Source: Tubiluchus corallicola (lineage: Eukaryota; Priapulida; Priapulimorpha; Priapulimorphida; Tubiluchidae). From it: a DNA stretch of 64,000 nucleotides. The stretch is from the NCBI GenBank assembly GCA_030141605.1, contig JAQGDQ010000039.1, positions 186,001 through 250,000 of the forward strand, given 5' to 3'. This document shows, piece after piece, positions 12,066-25,065 of the stretch. Each line of letters opens with the position of its first letter. Position 1 is the stretch's first letter. Below the pieces are notes generated by a model that worked only from the letters and a program-made list of their open reading frames with translations, ran no database searches and had not been told where the DNA came from. A program made the translations under genes and the position numbers.

Positions 12066-13593
12066 TCTTTCGCCTTAAAAGGCGAAGCATTTGTGTTTAT
12101 CGGTCTATTCTTTATTAATACTGTACTAAAATGCAGTTCAAACCGTCAACATGAATGAGCTATTAGACATTTTTATGGCACTGCGAATCTCAAGTACTTT
12201 TACAGTACCACCTCTTCTTCGACTTCTGGCCATCTATACAACGTTTTAGCTTCAACGGTTTAATGGTGACTTAAAGAGGAATACCGTCTGCCTTCTTGGG
12301 TTTAGAACAAAAATTAAATATGGCATTTCACAGCAAGGGACTCCTGTAAATCAGAGAACTTCTGAGTCCTCTAATGCGAAGATTGACATAGGTCGAGCAT
12401 TACATATTCTATTCACATTGTGGATTGGAAATTTAACCCGTCATACGTCATCACGCGGCACTTGTTCGCCCATAACGTATCAAAAGACAAAGACAAGATT
12501 TATTTACAGCCGGTCGTTTAGGCAACATTAGCACTAACGCTTATTTAGCGACTTACAATTATAAGGACTTACAACAATATAGGTCAGGACGCAACACACA
12601 AATAACGAATAACATGCAGGTTACATGCCCTGGCGTTGGCAACCGCTAGTATCGAACTCAAGACTGCGTGGTTACAGACGGAAATCTAATTCGTATTGCA
12701 TGGTACAAAACCCCCTTCCGATCCTATCATTACTAAGTATTTGATTTGCATTTTAATAAAATATTTATCAAATTTTATTCCCAATACATGTTTCTAAGGA
12801 TTTTTAAAATTCAAAACAAGAATTTGTTTATTTTAATATTAAAACGTCATACGAACAGCTATTATATGTAAACCCGAATATGAACAGTGTATGGTAATTA
12901 ATGTGATTGGTTATTTGAGAATTTTAATTACTAATGATCATATTTCATGCTTAGTATATGATCAAATACTTAGTGAAAGGATCAGACTGGCTTTTTGTCT
13001 TTATGGAAGAAATTGTCTCGTCCATCATTATGTATGTATTACATGTATTACTAATCCAGATGAGGAAAGAAATTCTGACTAATAAAAGCCATAGTTAAAA
13101 TGTTTGTAAAGTTTGGCTGCTGTGTTCACCGTCTAAACCACGAATTTTAAATGAATGACTTCTGGTTCGTGTTTCGAAGGGTTAAAGCGCAATGGTACAT
13201 TAGAACAAGTAGGTTAGCGCTCCTACGTAATTACTGCGTCAATCAGGTTGCTGTGGAATTAGCAGATTCTGCTTAATTCCCATGTTTCTTGACCAGAACG
13301 ACAAATAGGAGACAGAAGTATATCAATCAGTCAGTCGGATCCAGGCCTTAGGGAGAGGGCGGCAGGGGAGTTATACAGGAGGAAACACGTAGAGATGAGT
13401 CGTATATCTTAAAAAAGTGTGCTAAGAACACCTGTTGTTCGTTCAAATAGTTGACAGAAATTGGGATCTTGTCTGTAGCAAAAAAAAACAATCTGCAGAT
13501 AAATGTACGTTTATGCACAATAATAACAAGAAAAACAACAACAATAATAATAATTCCAATTGCGTCGAAGAACCAGCGGTACTATTTTTCTAA

Positions 13594-13665
13594 GCGTTTG
13601 GTATGACTCGGTCAGGAGCTGAACTCTCCACCTTTAGGGTGGGAAGCTGGCAACTTGGCAGTACA
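13594..13665 (-). mobile_element. tRNA-like SINE fragment
   Basis: The minus strand reads GGTGGAGAGTTCAGCTCCTG then ACCGAGTCATACCAA. The tail ACCGAGTCATACCAA is shared, with two changes, with the element at 41700-41785 (GCCGGGTCATACCAA). This supports a common repeat family. Confidence 0.45.
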
Positions 13666-14403
13666 TTTGCCAGGTTTATACGCAATTTCTAGCTGCTTTT
13701 CTACTCTTTCTACTCAGAGATTAACGTAAAAAATTCATTTAAGTTCACTCCAAATCAGCAGCCTATTGTCTTTATACTAAACTGTTTTGCAGCCCAACAA
13801 CTACAATAATTTTACTTAAACTTACAATAGATTAATGGCCAGTAGGAATAGAAATATAGAAATGCTTGCAGCTAAATACTTTAACGTTCACACCTACAAC
13901 TTGGTTACTCATGTCCAAAAAGCTGACAAGCAACTTTTACGTTTTACCACATAAAGTGTGTTAAAATTGCGTTACACATAGAACTGCAACATTAATAATA
14001 AGTTTATGTAACTTGTAAATTAAAAACTTGATAATACGCTCATAATGAGTCTATGGGCAATCTAGTATGAACAAAGCTAATGACTCATGTTGAGTATTTT
14101 TTTTTCCAAAAAGCAAGTCCAAATGATCGGACATGAATATTTAAATCACCTAATCTGAGTAACTAATTTTTAAATAAGGAGCTTATTTACTCAAATTATT
14201 CAACTGAGAAACACCCTTGAATCATGTTTCCAAATTAAATTTTTGAAAAGGGATGGAAACACCCGTCAGGATGCTTCCTGAATCCGCCCTATCGACTAGT
14301 CACTTTTTACTGACGTATTTTAACAACTGTAATCTTTTCTGTCATCAAGGAACTTAAGATGCAGTAGCTCTCAGGACTTAACGTACTCTAGCCGAGGGCA
14401 GGT

Positions 14404-14676
14404 CTTTTACTGCGATGCAAATAACTGTTGTAGCCATGTAACAAGGGTCCACTGATGAAGAAGTCAAAGTGCCCATTAAGTTTAATTTTTTTTGTTTTTC
14501 ACAGAAGCTTTCTTCCTTCACGGACTTGATCAGTTGTAAAGTGGAGATACAAAAATAAAAATTACAGGTAAAAATTGCTGTCAAAAAATGAGACTTAATG
14601 GAATGGACACTTTCACTTCTTCATCAATTTTGATTTTTGTTGCATGGCTGCAACTTTTATTTGCATCGGAGAAAAG
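14404..14676. repeat. Fold-back (palindromic) element
   Basis: Arms of about 85 bp are inverted copies: GATGCAAATAACTGTTGTAG at 14414 matches the reverse complement of the sequence ending at 14667, and GATGAAGAAGT-AAAGTG-CCATT is shared by both arms. The spacer is about 90 bp. I see no coding capacity. It is a MITE or fold-back type element inside CAT intron 3. Confidence 0.75.
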
Positions 14677-15538
14677 ATGCAAATTATGTGACAATCAGTT
14701 TTACTCAGGGCCAAATTTTGATTTTGTAGGCTCCTTGGCTTCAGATACTGCGAGGCCTCGCCTCAAAAGCACGGGTGTTGGATTCTTCAAATCAGTTTAT
14801 TCAACTTCTACAACATAATGCCAACATTAATACCACATAGTTTGATACAAGTCTAACGCAAAGAAAAGAGAAGAGATATTCTGATTTTTGCAAAATTAAA
14901 ATAAGTTCTGAAATATTAAATATAATACGTACAAATTACAACAAATAAATTATTGATATTATTGATTATTAACGTATATCACAAAATATACTGCTACTAG
15001 TACTAATCAACTTTTCACAGTAAATTAATTGTACTTAATTTCTGGTGGCCTCTCACCTGGCGAAGGCCACCGGGTTCCATGCCTTAATCCGGCACTGATT
15101 TTACTAAATTTAGGTTTAGGTTTTTTAAACATTTGCCCTTCACCTAAGAGTAATATCATAAAATTGGTTTCTTAAACATGTACCAAGCAGGCTTTAAAGA
15201 TTGTACATCTCTTTAGCCTTTAACTTTTAACTTTTATTGCACTAAATTTTTATTATAGCTATAACAGTTTTCCACACTCAATTTTATAGGTTTTTGAGTA
15301 TTAGTAAATGAAGTTAGAAAAAGTAAAGACATGAAGAAATGCTGAACCACAAGAAAACATGTATAATTGCTGTAGCTCCTCTCGTTTCAATGATTTTGAG
15401 TCAATTAAATTTTTATTGCACTAGGTAAAAGTTAAAAAAATTAGTTCTAAGCGTTCATATAGTTATCCCCATCTTTTATAGTATAACTGAACAGCGAAGT
15501 ACCACTCGCTACTTTTGTACGTGAAAAATGAATCTTAC

Positions 15539-15843
15539 CTTAGTACCAAGGAGGACTATCAAAGCTAATGTCCAAATCACAGCGAATGCTAGGATATCCG
15601 GATGTGGAGCAAACCAATGAATTCGGATTTCTGCAAACGCTAAAGTCTTGCTAATTGTTTCATTAAGCATCACATCCAGATGTTGACTCCAAGCCTTGCC
15701 CAGAGCTGCCACGCCCAGTATGCTGTCCAGAAGTAGGGTCCATCCAACAATAAATGCAGCCAGTTCTCCCAGGACAACGTAGGTGAAGATGTAGGCGCTA
15801 CCAGCTTTTGGAATACGAGCAGCAAACTCTGCGTAGCACAAGG
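15539..15843 (-). CDS. CAT transporter, coding exon 3
   Basis: This exon is 305 bp, residues 79-180. Acceptor TAG ends at 15844 and the donor is GTAAG from 15538; the incoming phase is 1 and the outgoing phase is 0. It encodes ALCYAEFAARIPKAGSAYIF, then TYVVLGELAAFIVGW, LLLDSILGVAALGKAWSQHL, an extracellular loop with the sequon NET at residue 139, then a helix ILAFAVIWTLALIVLLGTK. The LCYAEFAAR-P-AGSAY block and GELAAF-VGW are hallmark CAT sequences. Glu105 corresponds to the TM3 glutamate reported as essential in mammalian CAT-1. The upstream intron reads open for 13 bases (giving LS before LALCY) but the exon starts at CC. Confidence 0.95.
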
Positions 15844-17989
15844 CTAGTGAAAGCAAGATGAAGATTTAAAAATGATAAATATAGTGAAATATTTGTTGCA
15901 CCACTCATTATAAAAATAAGTTTATTGACAAACAACGCAATACAATGCACATAAAAAATCACACATCACTCAAACCATTACCACACTTGGGTATAATTGC
16001 CTCATCGAAACAGTAAAAGAAACATTAGAGGTTAAACAGTTTGCAATATTTACAAAAGTAATATAATTACAATAATGAGCTTTTGCTATTAACAGAATAT
16101 GATTTTCTGTGATCAAGATTTTATTTTCCTTCTTTGAAAACAGTCTCTAATATAATTTGAAATTATGTCTATTAACAAACTATGTCTTAAATCAATTTAA
16201 CAGTTACACTCAAGAATTAAAAGCTTTTCGTTTTCAATTTTTTATCTTTACAAATAAAAATGGCGTAGTCTGTTGTTAATTGGGACTTTCGGTTTGGTGC
16301 GTCGGCGTTTTTAGGGAATGTGCTCTTGGAAAAACTGCAAATCTGTACAGGCTAACGTTGATTATTAAGTAGCTTGCAATTAATTTTGTTCCGTATTGTT
16401 ATTACCACGTGCTAAAATATTTATATTTACCTCACGTAATTTGCTTATTAGCGCTAAACAGTGATACTTCAACTGACGGTAATCACATCTTGCCATTTTG
16501 TGAACATCAAATTTTCATGTTGATATATTGTAAAGCAAAGAATAATTGTTTGTTGCTCTGTAGCTTGTTAGCTAGAAACTTAAAGCACAAGAAAACGCTC
16601 TTCATTCGTAAAGCTCAAAAATGAGTCTTGAAATTTTATATCTCTTACATGCTGTCTTAGTGCCTACAGGGCTTGCGTTAGCAGTAACATTGTACGAAAT
16701 TTGTAATTTAAATTCCGGGATGACCATTAGGCACAATCATTTAACGGTAAGTCATTTGAAACAAGTTTAGATAATATTGCGTAAAGTTTAAAAAACGGAG
16801 CATTCATAACACACTCGTTGTTAACTAAGGAAAAGTTTAAATTGCTTTATATTGTCAATAAGATCAATAATATGTTTTCTGGTGAATCAATGATGCACTC
16901 TGGGATGGCGATGCAGTGCCGATCGCGAATATTTTAATTCATTAAAAAGAATTTCCAATTACACAAGTCTTTCAAATAGGTAATTAACATAACTTTGTGT
17001 GGAATGTTCCTTGGGATGCACTTCAAAATCCCCTTTTCTTCACCTTCAAACGATTTATTGGTTTGATGGTTTACCACGTGCAAAGTGTAGAACTAGTGGT
17101 TCATCAATTCTGTTGTGCAATTGTCATTGTACAGTAAGATGTTTGTTGTGTTTGGACATTATGATAGACTACTAGTCGTTAAAGATGTTTGTCCTGTTTG
17201 TGACATTATGACTTATGACAGAATGTATTCAAATTTTTGTTTATAAGGCATAAATTAGGCTTAAGCTAATCAGGTAAAAAGACAGGAAGTGATGAGAGAT
17301 TTCAATGTCAATTTACTACATTCACTTAATTAAATTATTCTAGCTTTTTTAGGTGATTGATTTCTGCTGCTGTTTCTAATGCAGATATTCAGAATTGTTC
17401 TGAACCCAAAACTAATCAAATTATTGATATTTTATTTATTAGTAATTAACTGACAAAACCATTAATATTATTTACAGTTTATGAGTTGCTTACTGGTTAT
17501 GTCAAAAGAATTCTATAGCTGACCATAACTTTAGTTATAGAGGTCTCTAGCTAAACTAAACAAATTCTGGTGTTTTAGTAAAATTTTTTTGAAACTTCTT
17601 AACTAGCCTTCAAGACGGACAGATATTTCATATTTTTCAAATACGTAAGACTGAACAATTTTCTTTATTCAGTGCTGAATTAAAGACATAATTAAACCAC
17701 ATGCTTGTATGTATTTAGCATGTAAGTGCTCTAGCGAACACTTTTTTGTCCTCATCCTAATTTGTTTTGCTTATAAAATTGTCTTGGCCCGGGATCATAA
17801 ACTAAAATTACGCAAACAATCCAAGCACCGCAAATGGAATTAATCATAATAAAACGCTGGAAGCGCGATTGCCATTTGTTTTATTATGATGGCTTTCTGG
17901 GAATAGTTTTGCCAATAACTTCTGCAAATTGCTGCGTGTTAACATTGAATTTTCTTTTAATTGTATGTGCTGTGTTTGTGTGTGTGTGC

Positions 17990-18009
17990 GGGCGGGGGGT
18001 GGGGGTGGG
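17990..18009 (+). other. G-quadruplex motif
   Basis: Four G runs of three or more occur in 20 bases (GGGCGGGGGGTGGGGGTGGG), preceded by a TG run. It matches the usual G4 pattern. It lies on the non-template side of the CAT intron. Confidence 0.7.
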
Positions 18010-19003
18010 CAGATTGTTCTATCGCATTGAGCAAACAATTGTTTATTTTCACGCATTTTGCCATGAAAATATAAAAACGCGATTATGTTAAAAACAGCAA
18101 GGCATTATTAAGCTTTAACAAGCAAAAAAACTAACAAATAACAACTGATTTCGAGTTTAACACAATGCAAATTTACGATACTGCATCAAATAGAAAAACA
18201 ATTGTTTTTTAAGATCCAATGATTAAAATTAATGATCTTCAGTGTAACTAGGCCAACTAGGCGACTAGGCTTGTCTCTCTAAGTATAGAGGCAGACAAAT
18301 TATTAATAGTAAATTTTGATGACGCTGATATCTCAGGATTTGATCTTTGATTATTGAACTTTTTTTACCTCGGGCTTTCGGGGTCACATGCCCTAAAAAA
18401 ATACAGAACTGACAATTAAAATCCAAATGTTATTATAGACGGAAAACCAACAAAAATTGCATTTTGTTACGACAAGAACCGTAATATGTAGTATTTTACT
18501 ACATATCGTAGTCGTTTAGGCATTGTGCCCCATTTAAAAGGCAGAAGTTAGTCTCTGCTATTATTGCTCTTACCTAGCACAGCACGTAGTGGAGAATACT
18601 GCTGCAGTGTACACATAAATTATACAGTTGCTCTGACGTTAGCTTGTACATGTATAAAACTATTGTGTAAAAAGCGAATAACCGTGTGACGTAGCGGAAT
18701 AAAGTAACTGACATGGATCTGTCTCTCATCTTGGGCTGACACCTGCACTCCAAGGTGATGTTAGGGTCATCCATCCATGGCTTTAACTGTGACCTTGTGT
18801 CTACATTTTCCAGTACAGAGAAATTTCCAGTACCGCCAAATTTGTACATGTTCACACGACCTTTTTAATTATTTTATTTTGAATGAATAGATGGTGGGGT
18901 GGACAATGGAGAAAAGGAGAGATGGAAGGTAAATCGACGAATAAAAAGACTATCACACAGAATAAACCATATTGCTCTTCGGGCGCTTGACTATATTAGC
19001 AAT

Positions 19004-19110
19004 GATATATATATGTATATATATATATATATATATATTATATTAATTCTTTATTTGTCATGAAAATGGTTGACTAATTATAATAAAACTGAGTAAGCCT
19101 TAGCGTAATG
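19004..19110 (-). mobile_element. LINE-like 3' end with AT microsatellite tail
   Basis: On the minus strand CATGACAAATAAAGAATTAA is followed directly by an (AT)n run at 19040-19004. This is an AATAAA-type end plus simple-repeat tail, as at other sites in the window. The body is not recognised. Confidence 0.4.
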
Positions 19111-19683
19111 TTAAAGTAACAACACTGTCCAAGACAAATGCGTCCAGTGCATACTAAAAAAAGTAAAGTGCAAAACTACCTAATTATATACAATAAATGG
19201 ACATATTTACAAACACCATATTAAAATATTTTTACAAAACAATATTACAGAAGTACATTAAATTTTAAATGATATATTTTACACTATATATACATTTGAC
19301 ATGACACAGATAACAGAAACATGCTTTACATTACATAAATTTCACTCATTACATTTACACTATTTATACATTTGACATTAAACAACTAGCATAACACGCA
19401 TTACATTACATTACATCAAATAAAGGGCTTAAAAGTGGGGCCCTTAATCTCAAAGAAAAGGACTCAAACAAGGGTCCGTCTTCTCAAATAAAAAGCCTCA
19501 AACAGAGATCCTTTATCTTAAATGAGCAGCGGCTTTGAAACTGGATTTTCAGACTTCTGGCCTCCTTTTTAAAGTTGAAATTATATTTTAAATTATACGA
19601 ATTATCTAGCATTGCAAGTAAAGGCCCCCCAAGCTTGAGGGGCCCTAGGCTGTATCCTACCCTAGCTTATCCACCCAGCCTAC

Positions 19684-19803
19684 CTGTCAATAGAGCTGAC
19701 ACGCCTGCAATCAGGAACGATAAAGAAGCTGAAGGGCCAGCATAGTCCCTAGCAACGTGCGCCGAGAGAACGTATACACCTGTGCCCACTCCGCTTCCAA
19801 TAC
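19684..19803 (-). CDS. CAT transporter, coding exon 2
   Basis: This exon is 120 bp, residues 39-78 plus split codons, phase 1 at both ends (acceptor CAG at 19806-19804, donor GTAGGC from 19683). It encodes GIGSGVGTGVYVLSAHVARD, then YAGPSASLSFLIAGVSALLT. This is the end of TM1, the unwound Gly-rich substrate-binding segment (family form G-[VI]-G-x-x-x-G-x-G-[VI]-YVL), the A-GPA/S-type loop and TM2. It joins exon 1 through G|GT and exon 3 through G|CC without gaps relative to the family. It was too short to appear as a long open frame. Confidence 0.93.
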
Positions 19804-22236
19804 CTGCAAATAAAAGAACTGCGATTACTTATTGTTTATCATTTATTTAATCATCAGTTGCGTTTTCATGTTAAAAGTGTAATGATGTTTGATAAGACAA
19901 GATTAGGATTAGGATTATGATTAAGATTAGAATATGACAAGAAGGTTTTGAGACAGGGTTAATTACATTATTCCACTAACCTACGCCAAGTACACCATCC
20001 GTTTCCAAAAATTTAATATAGAAATATGACTCAGTGGTAGTTGCTTAATTTGAGTAAATAAATCATTTATATATTCAGATGGGGTCGTTTGGATGGAAAC
20101 CACTCAATATGAGTCATTTATTGTTTCAAACTAGATTACCTATAGACAGATTTTTCTAGTTCGTAAGTTACCGTGACTCACTAGAGCTACTCAATTTAAA
20201 CTCGTCAGAATTACAGAAAGTAAATGTTTTCCGAAATTACATGTAACGAGTAATTTTCCATACTTTTTTGAGTCACTTAATTAGAGCTTCAGTTTAGATG
20301 TCGTGAGCGCTACGCTTAATGCCAATAATGCTGGTAATGCCAAAGCGCTTCTGGTAACTAAATAATAGGTTAAAAATTTAACTAACGGCAGGCGAGCCCA
20401 GCTAGTGATGACATCACAACTGGACATGATTTCCAGCAGCACAAACATTCCATGAGCGTGTTTGCGAGAACAACATTCATTGTGATATACAAAAAATAGG
20501 CAAGTTTCAAATTTCAAATTCAAATTTCAGGTTTACCGTTGCGGTGACGCATGAACTCTCGTATGTGTGCACTACGTCAACTGAACACTTCTGAACTGAA
20601 AGATACAATGCCTGTTTTTGTGCAAAGTGTTTATAACATGAAGGCGCTCGTGCCTATCTAACTAGCGAATGGCGAAATGCACGTAACAGCGAAGAACTAG
20701 CTGGGCGAACGTGAAATTACGTTTCTTTGGTAATAATTCTTTCACGTAAGTCATTCTTGAAAAAGTAGTATGCTCCTTTTCAATATTTTACAGGGTAGAT
20801 TGTTTTGAGTTATAGCTTAAGTTGAGGACCGGTTTCCTTTAATCAGTTTTAGTTTCAGTGTTGAGTTTTATCTGTGCTTGTTTGTTGAATAACATCTTCG
20901 CGTAGTTTAAAAATTTATGATAATTGTCTGCTTTCCTTTGCCTACACCGCAAGGGTTAAAATTAATGACGTTGAGAGACGTTATAAATGAGAAATTTCCC
21001 CATCAACGCTATCGCGCTTGTTTCCCAATGAATTTTGAATACCCTACCCATAAACTGAGGGGACATTTCATTACTTTCTTATAATAATTTAGTCGCAGTT
21101 ATAGGTTATAGGTGCAGTAGTGTTTGTGGGCTAAGCACGTGCAACAGACGAATGTTCGCATTGTTATTAAAGTTTAGCAGCACCGAGCTCGGTAAGGAAA
21201 TTGATGGGTGATTTTTAAGAAAATTTCTAATAGGCAACTTTATCTTTCCCAGGTATTTACCTCGTCGAAGGTAAGTGTATGCACATCCGAACTCTGTTAA
21301 GACACTGTAAAGTGTCTCACTTTACAGGATGATCTTTGATCGCGAGCTTGTTTCCGGTACTGCTATAATCATCTGTATAACGTAGACCTAACAACTGCTT
21401 ATAAAAAAGTCCAGCTGGGCCTAAATGACAGCGCATCTTTTATTTGTGAAAGCAAAAACTATTAAAATTTTAAAACTTTAAAATTTAAAAATTGTTAGAG
21501 AACTTAAAAATTTGTTAATAAATCCAATTAATCGAGAAAAGTGGACAGATATGTGTAATAATTACAGCATTTAACCTCGTTTTTAGCAACACAATGCTTT
21601 TCTACTAATTCCACGCAAATGATTGGCTGAAACATTGATATCTTTATTTGAATGAATTCTCTGTATAGTTACAGTACACATAATGTATGAGTATTTTATA
21701 GTTACTTAAAATAGTTATAGTAACATTGTGACTGAAATACTTTCAGTCACGTTGCCAGTCCTGCGTAGGGTAATATTCATGTCCGTCTTAAAAATAATTA
21801 GACAGACAAACAAAATCTGTGGAACAGTGGAATCAACAAGTATTGACACCCACAACATGGCTGGTCTTTTATCATCTAAACCCGTCTCAATTTTAGTTTC
21901 TTTTTTGAACGAGATAATTTACCACATTATATCCTTGAGATAATCTTGCTGTAATTGAATTTTGTAATCCACTTGTTCTGATGACTTCTTCTGCTCAGCT
22001 TCCTTGCAAGAGGCGAAAAAATGTATCATTTGTTGAAGGCACAGTTGCCATGACTACAAAGACATTTTCTTGTTGTCGCCTACGCTTTTTTTTAGATAGT
22101 AGCTTGCAGTGAAAGGAATGGCTCATTCGCCAAAGTAACCCAAAACCATTTGACCGAGACTGTTAAGGAAGCTAGCTTTCCAGGTGAAATGTCTTATGTG
22201 TAGGAAAGCTATTGATCCATGGTTCTCTAAGCTTGT

Positions 22237-22259
22237 CCCCCCGCCCGCCCGCCCGCCCC
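22237..22259 (-). other. C-rich run, G-quadruplex on minus strand
   Basis: C runs of three or more separated by single G (CCCCCCGCCCGCCCGCCC) give a G4 motif on the minus strand, which is the CAT sense strand, in intron 1. Confidence 0.65.
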
Positions 22260-22305
22260 ATTTTTGTCATTCATTGGCACAATAATGACAACATTATTTT
22301 GCCGA

Positions 22306-22496
22306 ACAGTTGTAAATCATCACTTAATTTACTATAGATAAATGATAACATACAAAACACTGTGTTTGTCAAAGTGAGAAAAATAACTGTGCATTTTAAA
22401 TAAATCAACACGCTCAATTTTCTCACTTTGGTAAGCAGAACAGTTACTGTGTTATCATAATTTATCTTCCGTAAATTAAGAAGTAATTCACAGCAG
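22306..22496. repeat. Imperfect palindromic element
   Basis: The left arm (CTTAATTTACTATAGATAAA, later CAAAGTGAGAAAA) and the reverse complement of the right arm (CTTAATTTACGGAAGATAAA, later CAAAGTGAGAAAA) align over about 80 bp with indels. A short AT-rich spacer lies between. It is a MITE-like fold-back. Confidence 0.65.
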
Positions 22497-22755
22497 TTCA
22501 ACAAATGTATCAACTCATTCTACGGATAGCATAAACAATTAGATTAACTTTATCAAAAGTAATGTTATGTTCGACTTTTTTTGGAAATCATGTCATATTT
22601 TATTACCGGTACAAAAATTCTCAAGCCTGATTACGAGTTAGGCAGTTGCAAATAAATTTACAGAGGATTACATGAGCAGTTTATATGCTAGTTTTTGTTA
22701 ACAGTTACTTCTTATGTTAAAGCAAAAACAGCATGGCCTAAAAATTCGAGCAAAG

Positions 22756-23160
22756 AGTAATTAGACGAACTGACTTGTGACAGGGAAAACGAATTCTTAA
22801 AATAAAAATGACAGCCAGCACCCATTTAAGAAAAGACATGGCTTTTATTCAGATACAGCTTTTGCAATATTTGGACACAGTTTAAGGTTATGTTCACCTA
22901 ACAATCCACCTAAATAAAAATACAGTGAGGAAATATATACAAACATCATCACTGAGATAATCAAACAATACAATACTAAATAGTAAACTTACATATCGTG
23001 TTATACAAAGCCAAAAGACAGAATCATACAGTTATTTAGGTGATTGTTGTGAACGTAACCTGCAACCATGTACAAAAGTTGCAGATGTTGTGTCTGAATA
23101 AAAGCCATGTATTTTCTTAAGTGGGTGCTGGCTGTCATTTTTATTTTAGTAATTAGACGA
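22756..23160. repeat. Fold-back element flanked by 13-bp direct repeats
   Basis: Inverted arms of about 120 bp (22798-22915 and 23032-23147) share AAAATAAAAATGACAGCCAG, ACATGGCTTTTATTCAGA and ACCTAAATAA. The direct repeat AGTAATTAGACGA occurs at 22756-22768 and 23148-23160, like a target-site duplication. The left one is 28 bp away from the arm, so the boundary is uncertain. Confidence 0.7.
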
Positions 23161-23750
23161 GTTTGCTTTATACCATGGTGCGTCAATATTTGTAGCTTAG
23201 ATAAATAAATTTTGGATTTTAAATTTATTACGCATTAACACAATATCAATGTTGTCTACAGAAGTTAAAATTCTACATAAAATGGCTCATTACAGTACTG
23301 AAAGACAAACTTTTACAGTTGCCTAGATCACAGCATATAGGCTGTTTCTTTGAAGACCTACAATTGTCCTTTGTCTCAAAGCCATATTTTTATTTGATAT
23401 GACGTTTATGGCGACTGTAATAGACCAAATTGCGTTACAGAGAGAAGTTATACGAACAGAATGTGCGACATTGATGTACGTTTATTGCGCTATTTCGGGA
23501 TTTGCGCGCTTTCGTTTAAATACTATGCGAATTTGGAAAATGCGAACATCTGCTCGCTTCTACAAGAAAAAGCGATCGACAAAGAACGCACAATATAAGG
23601 AAAAGCAGTTTGAAATAAGTTTAAGAGTAAAACAAGTCAATTCAATTGGTCAGAATGAAAGGTAAGAAAACCATGTGTAAGTCTCCTAAGGCTCTTAATC
23701 GTAAATCAAACTTCAAGATTAGCAAATCAGAATATCGAATAGACTAGTGG

Positions 23751-23960
23751 GCTAAAGTTTACAATTCCCCACGCACAAGAAATTTGTTCGTGAAGCGGAT
23801 TAGGATTAGCGTTAGGATTAGGATTTGTGTTAGGATTAGGATTACTGTTAGGATTAGGATTACTGTTAAGATTAGGATTAGGGTTAGGTTAGGGTTGGGG
23901 ATAGGGTTAGGAATAGGGTTAGTGTTAGGCTTAGGTTTAGGGATCGAGTTAGAGTTATGG
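23751..23960 (+). repeat. Interspersed element with degenerate TTAGGG/TTAGGA repeats, copy A
   Basis: A leader (GCTAAAGTTTACAATTCCCC, then CACAAGAAAT and TTCGTGAAGCGG) is followed by about 25 hexamer-like units of TTAGGA, TTAGGG and variants. The leader is shared with the copy at 48095. The hexamers resemble the animal telomere repeat but are too mixed to be a recent telomere insertion. Confidence 0.7.
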
Positions 23961-24810
23961 TTACTGATGACGGTAAACACCATTTACTAGTCAAACATCA
24001 CGTCACTTAACTTCTAAAACGAGGTTCCGACTTGAAACGAAAAGCCCGCGGAACTTTGTATCTATGCTAAAAAGATTTATAAGTTTTAAGAAGAAGCAGC
24101 AGGCCGCCGAAGAGCTACGTTAATTACAGAGTGGGATCAAATTCCTGGGATAGTGTATTTAGTGTCTTTTTGTAGCCTGAGCATAAATACGCTTCGTGCT
24201 GATCACGCCAAATTTCAGAGGTAAATATTTGGCACAAACATAGATCGGCACTCGGTCAGCTAGATGTCTAGTTTAGGACATGCTCACCGGAAAAGTTCTG
24301 AAGTAGAGCCGCCGCCATTTCCTGTAATACGGAGGTCTGAGTAATTGCAGTTAACACACTTCATTAGCACGTTTCAAGCGGTGGCATTTGAGGTACCTTT
24401 GAATCTGCATGGACGATTAACAAGCTAAAGGATTTTTGTAAACATTCAGTCATCGTTGAAACATTATTAGATAAAAAATGATAAAATGTTTACAAAAATC
24501 CAATTCACTGCACATCCTTTCTTTAAGCTTCTTCCTCCTAAGAGGAAACTGAAAACTAAGAGCTAGGAAATGTATATATTCTAGATCACAGTTGAAAGAG
24601 CATTGTAAAGTTTTGTTCATAGATTTATCTTTAAAATCGATTATCATTAATTTTTAAATACATGGTTTTACCACATTGTTACCGGCAATTTTAAATATAA
24701 TGTAAGCATATAATTTAATTTTTTCTAATGTAAAGTAATTGTGACTTTTAAATGTAAACTGACTGTGACTACAGACATTAATTGGTAGGCAGTTAGATCC
24801 TCTCTGATCA

Positions 24811-25065
24811 CAACTGAGGGAGTAGCAATCTTCCTTTCACGACAGTCTTTGAAGAGCCTTTCCGAAGCTTGAACAACATGCCTTTTAGTGTCGCAACTCT
24901 ATCAACGTTCTCACAATTCTCAGGTTTGCGGCCTATCCTGTGAGACCTTTCAATATCCTGGACAGAAATAAATTGCAAAGACAGCACATTGTTGATATGC
25001 GAAATCACCACGTCGCTAGCGTCCTCGTCTTCCTCCTCTGGCAACACTTGTTGCTTAACTGCCCT
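24811..25065 (-). mobile_element. LINE ORF1-like remnant
   Basis: The minus strand encodes an acidic stretch (LPEEEDEDASDVVISHINNV) then ISVQDIERSHRIGRKPENCE. The pattern acidic linker, then I-x-RSHR-[IV]-GRK, is typical of the RNA-binding C-terminal domain of LINE ORF1 proteins. The expected RPIIVKF block does not follow; the frame continues as VATLKGMLFKLRKGSS to a stop at 24808. It is therefore degenerate. Alternative: a domesticated fragment, for which I see no support. Confidence 0.45.

Larger units (their letters stand above)
15844..19683 (-). other. CAT intron 2
   Basis: This 3.84-kb intron contains a G-quadruplex-like tract (17990), a TA microsatellite next to a LINE-like tail (19004-19110) and otherwise AT-rich unique sequence. 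I see no other gene in it. Confidence 0.8.
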